NCBI RefSeq assembly: GCF_030652775.1
Contig: NZ_JAUSPS010000063.1
Span: 1 to 64,000, forward strand
Direction: 5' to 3'
DNA length: 64,000 nt
Origin: Acetobacterium sp.
GTDB lineage: Bacteria; Bacillota; Clostridia; Eubacteriales; Eubacteriaceae
The notes under the pieces were generated by a model. It did not search any database, was not told where the DNA came from, and saw only the letters and a list, made by a program, of their open reading frames with translations. Shown piece after piece: positions 58,948 through 64,000 of this stretch. The position numbers and the translations under genes were made by a program. Numbering within the stretch: the first letter of the stretch is position 1; each line of letters begins with the position of its first letter.

Positions 58948-59922
58948 TTAAGCCATGACTTCCTTGACGGCATTGTAGATGTCGACGTCGTTGGGCAGGA
59001 CAAAGTTTTCCAGGTTGGGTGCAAAGGGAATTGGGGTGTCCAGGGCGTTGACCCGTCTGATCGGGGCATCCAGACTGAAGAAACAGGATTCCGAAATCAT
59101 CGCTGCCAGTTCGCCAGCAAAGCTGCCGCGTTTGACTTCTTCGGTGGCAATAACCACCCGGGTTGTTTTTTTAATCGAATTGAAAATCATATTCTTATCC
59201 AGAGGATACAGGGTTCGGGGATCAATAACTTCCACGGAAATCCCTTCCTTCTCCAGTTTGGCAGCTGCTTTAAGAGCCTCATGAACCATTTTACCAGTGG
59301 CAACCACGGTAATATCGGTTCCTGCCCGTTTGATGTCGCCGACACCTAATTTAATCGGGACAATCACATCATCGACATCGCCCTTCATGCCATACATCGC
59401 TTTATGCTCAACGAACATTACCGGATCTTCATCATCGATGGCGCTGAGCATTAGACCCAGGGCATCCTGTGGTGTGGATGGATAAACGACTTTTAATCCG
59501 GGAACATGTGTTAACCAGGCTTCTAATGATTGGGAATGTTGGGCTGCGGCACTAACACCACCGCCACCGGGTAAACGGACAACCATCGGAACGGAAATAT
59601 TACCACCGAACATATAACGCATTTTAGCAGCCTGATTCACTAGCTGATCCATCCCAACGGTTAAAAAGTCAATAAACATCAACTCGGCAATGGGGCGTAA
59701 GCCAGTAGCCGCAGAACCGACGGCACAGCCGATGATAACGCCTTCAGAAATAGGGGTATCCCGGACTCGTTTTTCACCAAATTCATCGAAAAGACCGGCG
59801 GTGACACCAAAACAGCCACCAAAGGCGCCGACATCTTCTCCGAAAATACAAACATTTTCATCTTCCAGCATTCTTATGCGCATTCCTTCACGAATGGCTT
59901 CTCCATATGTCATTTGTTTCAT
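58948..59922 (-). CDS. acoB: Acetoin dehydrogenase E1 component, beta subunit
   Basis: This 324-residue subunit of the TPP-dependent E1 has EDVGAFGGCFGVTAGLFDEFGEKRVRDTPISE near the N terminus, PMVVRLPGGGG and VIDPRTLYPLD in the transketolase C-terminal part, and ends VLPNDVDIYNAVKEVM. With AcoA it cleaves acetoin to acetaldehyde and a hydroxyethyl/acetyl group passed to AcoC. Its start overlaps the acoA stop by 4 bp. The family also contains pyruvate dehydrogenase E1 beta; context and an AcoR neighbour favour acetoin. Confidence 0.92.
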   Translation of the reverse strand: MKQMTYGEAIREGMRIRMLEDENVCIFGEDVGAFGGCFGVTAGLFDEFGEKRVRDTPISEGVIIGCAVGSAATGLRPIAELMFIDFLTVGMDQLVNQAAKMRYMFGGNISVPMVVRLPGGGGVSAAAQHSQSLEAWLTHVPGLKVVYPSTPQDALGLMLSAIDDEDPVMFVEHKAMYGMKGDVDDVIVPIKLGVGDIKRAGTDITVVATGKMVHEALKAAAKLEKEGISVEVIDPRTLYPLDKNMIFNSIKKTTRVVIATEEVKRGSFAGELAAMISESCFFSLDAPIRRVNALDTPIPFAPNLENFVLPNDVDIYNAVKEVMA

Positions 59923-60905
59923 CTTGAACGAACCTCCTCAACAATATCAAAGTAAATATCTTTTACCGCACTGGATAATTCCGGATAAGCGCTGGCATTG
60001 GCAAATTCAATTGCTTCAGCAATTTCTTTAACCACGGAGTCCTGGAGTGCTTTCAGTTCGGAAGCCGTTACGATTTCGCTATCGATCATGTGTTTCTCAA
60101 TCCGTGGCATGGGATCTTTTTTCATCCACATTTCTTGCTCTTCGGTGGGTTTGTATTTACCGGGATCGCCTTCGAAATGGCCACGTTGACGGTAAGTTTT
60201 GCATTCGATGAGGGTCGGACCCTGACCTTTTCGGGCGCGTTTAACGGCTTCAACAGCGGCTTCGTGAACCGCAATAACGTCATTTCCATCGACCGAGATG
60301 CCCGGAATACCATAGGCGGAACCGCGGTCAGCAATATCTTTAATCGCCTGATGACGTGATTGACTCATGGAGATGCCGTAGCCATTGTTTTCACAAACAA
60401 AAACAACCGGCAGTTTCCAGATGCTGGCCAGATTCATCGACTCATGGAAGGTTCCCTGATTGGTTGAGGCATCGCCAAAAAAGCAGACGCAGACTTGGTC
60501 AGTGCCCCGGTATTGAGCACTGAAACCAGCTCCGACAGCCAGATTATGGCCGGCGCCAACGATGCCGTTGGCACCAAGAATGCCCTTGGTAGCATCGGCA
60601 ATGTGCATGGAACCGCCTTTACCCTTACAGTAACCGGTTTCTTTTCCGTAGAGTTCGGCCATCATGTATTTCAGATCGCCGCCTTTAGCAATGATGTGAC
60701 CGTGGCCACGGTGAGTACTAGTGATGTAGTCCGCATCGTTAAGAGCCTGGCAGACGCCAGTGGCAACAGCTTCTTCACCTAAATAGAGGTGCACAAAACC
60801 GGGGATGGCACCTTCGGCAAAAAGGTTCATGGCCTTTGTTTCAAATTCCCTGATCCGTTTCATGCGGATGTACATGTCTTTGATAATCGCTTTATCAAGT
60901 TTCAT
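59919..60905 (-). CDS. acoA: Acetoin dehydrogenase E1 component, alpha subunit
   Basis: This 338-residue TPP-binding subunit has THRGHGHIIAKGGDLKYMMAEL, the TPP motif FFGDASTNQGTFHESMNLASIWKLPVVFVCENNGYG, and RGHFEGDPGKYK. It is the first gene of the operon, controlled by the -24/-12 promoter about 60 bp upstream. The ATG at 60905 was chosen from family length, although AAGGAG is 12 nt away, a long distance. An extended frame to 60938 would cross that RBS and is less likely. Confidence 0.92.
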   Translation of the reverse strand: MKLDKAIIKDMYIRMKRIREFETKAMNLFAEGAIPGFVHLYLGEEAVATGVCQALNDADYITSTHRGHGHIIAKGGDLKYMMAELYGKETGYCKGKGGSMHIADATKGILGANGIVGAGHNLAVGAGFSAQYRGTDQVCVCFFGDASTNQGTFHESMNLASIWKLPVVFVCENNGYGISMSQSRHQAIKDIADRGSAYGIPGISVDGNDVIAVHEAAVEAVKRARKGQGPTLIECKTYRQRGHFEGDPGKYKPTEEQEMWMKKDPMPRIEKHMIDSEIVTASELKALQDSVVKEIAEAIEFANASAYPELSSAVKDIYFDIVEEVRSR

Positions 60906-60961
60906 AAATTCAATGTTCTCCTTTTTTGTATTATCCAAAGATTTTAGATGACTTATCTAAT

Positions 60962-60978
60962 AACAAGAACCGTGCCAA
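60962..60978 (-). promoter_or_regulatory. Sigma-54 (-24/-12) promoter of acoABCL
   Basis: The minus strand reads TTGGCACGGTTCTTGTT, matching the -24/-12 consensus (TTGGCACG-N4-TTGC) at all but about one key position (TTGT for TTGC). It lies 57 bp before the acoA start and downstream of acoR, whose product has the GAFTGA loop for sigma-54 contact. Confidence 0.85.
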
Positions 60979-61051
60979 CTTTTAAATTCAGCAGGACTTT
61001 TTTTGAAATGGCTTTAAAATAGGGTTTTATCTGAGAGTGGACTTTTTTGAA

Positions 61052-61087
61052 CAAAAAAAAGATACGCCGGATTTCTCAGGCGTATCT
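61052..61087 (-). terminator. Terminator of acoR
   Basis: A 9-bp stem (AGATACGCC, 10-nt loop, GGCGTATCT) is followed on the minus strand by eight T residues, 40 bp after the acoR stop. It isolates acoR transcription from the sigma-54 operon. Confidence 0.85.
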
Positions 61088-61104
61088 CACTTTTGCGAAT
61101 CACT

Positions 61105-61140
61105 TGTCTCAAATATGCGAAATTTCTCACATTTGAGACA
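61105..61140. promoter_or_regulatory. Candidate AcoR enhancer (inverted repeat)
   Basis: TGTCTCAAAT (61105-61114) and ATTTGAGACA (61131-61140) form perfect 10-bp arms 16 bp apart. They lie about 130-165 bp upstream of the -24/-12 promoter, a usual distance for an activator of the NtrC class. One arm lies in the last codons of acoR. AcoR binding is inferred. Confidence 0.6.
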
Positions 61141-63088
61141 TATAACGATAATCTTTGATATCGATGTTGTATTTTTTTATTTTGCGGTAAAGCGAGGCTC
61201 GGCTCAGGCCCATCATTTCAGCAGAGGCCTCAACACTGCCGTGAGTTTCTTTCAAGATTTTTTCCAGATTGGCTTTGACCAGATCGTCCAGGGTGGGGCT
61301 GGCGGCCATCGGCAGGACTCGGGATTCTTCGCAATACTTTGGCAGGGGTGTCGGCAGATATTCTTTTGAAATAATCGGTTCGGGGCACAGGTAAAAGGTC
61401 CGTTCAATGTAATTCTGGAGCTCTCTGACATTGCCTGGCCAGGGGTGAAGCTTAAGACCTTCCAGAAATTCACTTGAAAAGGTTTTGGTATCTTCGGGAT
61501 ATTCCCGGTTGAGGCGATCCAGGAAGTGGGAAGCGGCCCAGACAATATCGTCTCCCCGGACCCGCAGCGGGGGAATGTGGAGATAAATCACATTCAGACG
61601 GAAATAGAGATCTTCCCGGAAGCTCTTGTTTTTGACCTCCTGCTCCAGACTTCGGTTGGTGGCGGCAATGATCCGGATATTCAGTTTGCGTTCGCTTTGG
61701 CCGCCGATTCGTGAAACGGTATTCGTTTCCACGACCCGGAGCAGTTTTGCCTGAACTTCCAGGGGCATTTCGCCAATTTCGTCCAGAAAAATCGTCCCGC
61801 CTTCGGCTAATTCAAACTTTCCCGGTTTGCCTTCGCTGAGAGCCCCGGTAAAAGCGCCTTTGCAATAGCCAAACAGTTCGCTTTCGACCAGATCCCGAGG
61901 CAGACAGGCGCAATTGACGACGATAAAAGGACCCTGGGAAAAGGCACTGGCCCGGTGAATCGCATGGGCAAACATCCCTTTACCAGTACCACTTTCCCCT
62001 TCGATGAGGATCGCTTTTTTAAACCGAGCCATTTTTTCAGCCGTTTTGATAATTATCCGCATCTGGGGGTTTTGGGTGATGATGTCATCAAAGGTATAGG
62101 TCGCCACGTTGCCGCTGACCCGGTTGACGGCGCTGTGAAGATGTTTGATTTCACGGATGCCGATGGAATAACCCTGAATTTTATCATTTTCCAGAATGCG
62201 CGAAATATTGGCGCTGCATTGAATTTTTCGACTGTCGATATGGGCGGTGACATCGGTATAGTAGTGGGTGGTTTCATCCGTATTCCAGATTTCACCGTCA
62301 ACGTCCATTTTTTTAAAGATTTTTTTAAAGCCGATGTCATTGAATTCGTCCATGTTAATCCGCAGCACCTTCTGGGCACCAACATTCATCCATTGCAGAT
62401 TAAAGTTCTCATCGGTGACCAGAATCCCATCTTCAGTGCTGTCCAGGGAGGCCGACATCGAGCGATAAGTATGGGATAGCGCCAGTTCATTTTCGATGCT
62501 GTAAGCCGCCGCCACGACTATCCCGAGCGTATGGGAGTGGAGCTTGTGGCTTTCGCCGGACATGTTGAGGACGCCGATGATCTCCCCTTTGACATTGTGG
62601 ATGGTGGTGGCGGAACAGGTCCAGGTATGATGGGAAACACAGTAGTGCTCAGGACCCACTACGTGAACCGGTCCATCTTCATCCAGGGCGATGCCGATGG
62701 CGTTAGAGCCTACCGCCTCATTTGTCCAGACGGTACCCTTTAAAAAACGCAGCTCGGAAGCCCGCATACTGACCACCTCATCGCCGATGGTGTCCAGGAG
62801 GACACCGTTTTTGTCGGTTAAAACCAAAACAAAATGGGAAGATAAAACGATTTCATAAAGGTTCTGCATAATTGGCTGGGCGATTTTAATCAGTTCCCGG
62901 TTTTCGGCTAATACCTGCGCCAATTGGCGGGTATCGATGTTTTCGCCCTTACCGCCGTTTATATTCATTTTTATTTTTTGGCAGTATTTCCAGGAACGCT
63001 GGATAATTGGCCGGGTATTTTCATCCAGAATTCCATGTTCAACAAAGTTTGTCCAATTGTCTTTGAGTTTATTCAGATCAGGTTCCAT
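61127..63088 (-). CDS. acoR: Sigma-54-dependent transcriptional activator AcoR
   Basis: This 653-residue activator has a GAF-like sensor (about 60-200), a PAS-like domain (about 205-320), an AAA+ domain (about 333-565) and a Fis-type helix-turn-helix (609-643). Walker A is GESGTGKG at 364-371, the sigma-54 contact loop GAFTGA is at 411-416 and Walker B is GTIFLDEIGE at 431-440. It should sense acetoin and activate acoABCL. It lies directly upstream of its target on the same strand, with its own promoter and terminator. RBS AAAGGA lies about 9 nt before the ATG. Confidence 0.92.
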   Translation of the reverse strand: MEPDLNKLKDNWTNFVEHGILDENTRPIIQRSWKYCQKIKMNINGGKGENIDTRQLAQVLAENRELIKIAQPIMQNLYEIVLSSHFVLVLTDKNGVLLDTIGDEVVSMRASELRFLKGTVWTNEAVGSNAIGIALDEDGPVHVVGPEHYCVSHHTWTCSATTIHNVKGEIIGVLNMSGESHKLHSHTLGIVVAAAYSIENELALSHTYRSMSASLDSTEDGILVTDENFNLQWMNVGAQKVLRINMDEFNDIGFKKIFKKMDVDGEIWNTDETTHYYTDVTAHIDSRKIQCSANISRILENDKIQGYSIGIREIKHLHSAVNRVSGNVATYTFDDIITQNPQMRIIIKTAEKMARFKKAILIEGESGTGKGMFAHAIHRASAFSQGPFIVVNCACLPRDLVESELFGYCKGAFTGALSEGKPGKFELAEGGTIFLDEIGEMPLEVQAKLLRVVETNTVSRIGGQSERKLNIRIIAATNRSLEQEVKNKSFREDLYFRLNVIYLHIPPLRVRGDDIVWAASHFLDRLNREYPEDTKTFSSEFLEGLKLHPWPGNVRELQNYIERTFYLCPEPIISKEYLPTPLPKYCEESRVLPMAASPTLDDLVKANLEKILKETHGSVEASAEMMGLSRASLYRKIKKYNIDIKDYRYMSQM

Positions 63089-63252
63089 CTAAGTTAATCC
63101 TTTCTGGAAAGAATGCGGCAAAACGGCAGGACACAGGCAATATTATGCGGCAAATAGGATTGGCGATCAGGCTAGAGCAGCATCAGTCGGTCATCGATAG
63201 CTACAGCAGATGACAAAGAGTGGTGTTGTTTTTACCGATCTTGTTGATTCAC

Positions 63253-63281
63253 ATTATAGCGGAGTTTATTAAATAAATCAA
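63253..63281 (-). promoter_or_regulatory. Sigma-A promoter of acoR
   Basis: On the minus strand TTGATT (63276-63281), a 17-bp spacer and TATAAT (63253-63258) form a good housekeeping promoter. Confidence 0.75.
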
Positions 63282-63354
63282 AAATAATTGTAAAAAATAA
63301 GATTAACTTAAATTTTCCAATCAAAATCCCAAACACTGGCAGGACGGATGGGGG

Positions 63355-63383
63355 TTGGAGAAACAGCCAATTTGTGCTATATT
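63355..63383 (+). promoter_or_regulatory. Possible promoter of the GNAT gene
   Basis: TTGGAG (63355-63360), a 17-bp spacer and TATATT (63378-63383) precede the acetyltransferase by about 60 bp. Both boxes are moderate matches. Confidence 0.45.
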
Positions 63384-63446
63384 GACTAAGTAAAACCTAT
63401 CTTTGCGAAGAGTGATAAAGCAAAAATGACCGTTGAGGAGGAGCTT

Positions 63447-63932
63447 ATGGACATCGAAATGAGACCACTAGGTCAGGCAGATTTGAAACAGAGCACAGAA
63501 ATTTGGAATTTTATTGTCGCCGAAGCCAATAGTTTTCCCGGCGATCAGGTTCTTGGTGAAGCAGAAGCAGCCGTGATGTTTGCTCAGCAGACCGAAACAG
63601 TATGCGCCCTCAGTGAAAATGAAGTCGTCGGACTTTATATTCTTCACCCCAACAATATTGGCCGCTGCGGGCATATTGCCAATGCCTCGTTTGGGGTCAA
63701 ACAAGCATATCGGGGCAAGGGCATCGGTCGTCGGCTAGTGGAAGATTGTCTTAAACGAAGCCGCGAAAGTGGTTTTAAAGGTCTCCAGTTTAATGCCGTG
63801 GTGTCCACCAATTATCCTGCCATAACCCTTTATCTGAAACTCGGTTTTAAAATCATTGGGACCATTAAAGAAGGCTATCGACTAAAAAATAACAGCTATG
63901 TCGATACCTTGATTTTTCTTAAAAGTTGGTAA
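63447..63932 (+). CDS. GNAT family N-acetyltransferase
   Basis: This 161-residue acetyltransferase has an acetyl-CoA motif of the Q/RxxGxG/A type in KQAYRGKGIGRRLVEDCL, followed by LQFNAVVSTNYPAITLYLKLGFKIIGTIKEGYRL, typical of GNAT motif B. The substrate is unknown. The ATG at 63447 follows GAGGAGGAG by a few bases; the in-frame ATG at 63426 lacks an RBS. The remaining 68 bp of the window show no feature. Confidence 0.88.
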   Translation: MDIEMRPLGQADLKQSTEIWNFIVAEANSFPGDQVLGEAEAAVMFAQQTETVCALSENEVVGLYILHPNNIGRCGHIANASFGVKQAYRGKGIGRRLVEDCLKRSRESGFKGLQFNAVVSTNYPAITLYLKLGFKIIGTIKEGYRLKNNSYVDTLIFLKSW

Positions 63933-64000
63933 AAGCGACTTAGCGCTAATTAATAAGAGCAGAAAGGGTGTGTAATCAATCGAACTATTAAAATTGAATG

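Larger units (their letters stand above)
63089..63446. other. Divergent intergenic region of acoR and GNAT gene
   Basis: This 358-bp gap holds the acoR promoter (63253-63281), the acoR leader of about 155 nt and a weaker promoter toward the GNAT gene (63355-63383). The leader includes a GTCATC/GATGAC dyad around 63190-63216 and several other short dyads, but no riboswitch I recognise. Confidence 0.45.

Overview
The window looks like chromosomal DNA of an anaerobic, moderately low-GC Firmicute. The acetoin dehydrogenase operon with its sigma-54 activator, the B12-dependent methionine synthase activation-like protein, the abundant iron-containing alcohol dehydrogenase and the general gene style point to an acetogen of the Acetobacterium/Eubacteriaceae type. 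That assignment is by recognition only; no database search was run. No phage, IS element or CRISPR array was seen.

Layout. (1) 1-640: the tail of an rRNA operon (5S rRNA), its terminator and copies of a roughly 80-bp repeat. (2) 632-5850: a queT-type transporter under a preQ1-I riboswitch, a DUF2252 protein, a PNPOx-like flavoprotein divergent from an HxlR regulator, and an operon of HxlR, cysteine-synthase-like enzyme, methylglyoxal synthase, TSCPD protein and YwbE. (3) 5940-12640: a promoter-terminator unit with no credible ORF, then two copies of a 16-bp operator-like repeat and an operon for a divergent MoeA-like protein, a DUF4213/DUF364 protein, a FecCD/ATPase/lipoprotein ABC importer and a radical SAM enzyme whose cysteines fit a CX5CX2C motif. 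This is the best candidate here for an undescribed pathway. It looks like metal uptake coupled to assembly of a metal-organic cofactor, possibly for molybdenum or tungsten. (4) 12644-20511: membrane proteins, a three-gene ABC-2 exporter, a nitroreductase and a GGDEF/HD-GYP enzyme. (5) 20538-26000: a two-component system divergent from a VTC-DUF4956-CotH envelope module. (6) 26032-32957: tRNA-Ser(GGA), a DUF3788 protein, an unknown protein, a heterodimeric ABC exporter and a class I isoprenoid-synthase-like protein. (7) 33102-43690: an alcohol dehydrogenase, an HMCES/YedK protein, an internally deleted nitroreductase, an AraC regulator, a duplicated sensor-like lipoprotein, a B12-activation-like protein, a DnaJ protein, zinc-ribbon proteins, a glutaredoxin and a CoA-disulfide-reductase-like enzyme. 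(8) 43684-52223: small membrane proteins with an XRE repressor and a regular operator array, a DUF4353 lipoprotein, and a second two-component system followed by a MacB-type ABC system. (9) 52243-56014: a TetR/amidohydrolase pair with a near-perfect operator, then a macro-domain and a VWA protein. (10) 56106-63932: acoL, acoC, acoB, acoA and acoR with a -24/-12 promoter and a candidate enhancer, then a GNAT acetyltransferase.

How the genes work together. The aco cluster should cleave acetoin to acetyl-CoA and acetaldehyde, with AcoR activating the sigma-54 promoter. The two-component systems sit next to envelope or export genes that they probably control. The MoeA-like/DUF364/ABC/radical SAM genes run in one direction from one strong promoter to one strong terminator, so they probably serve one process. 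Start codons were moved from the longest frame wherever a clear ribosome binding site marks a later start.
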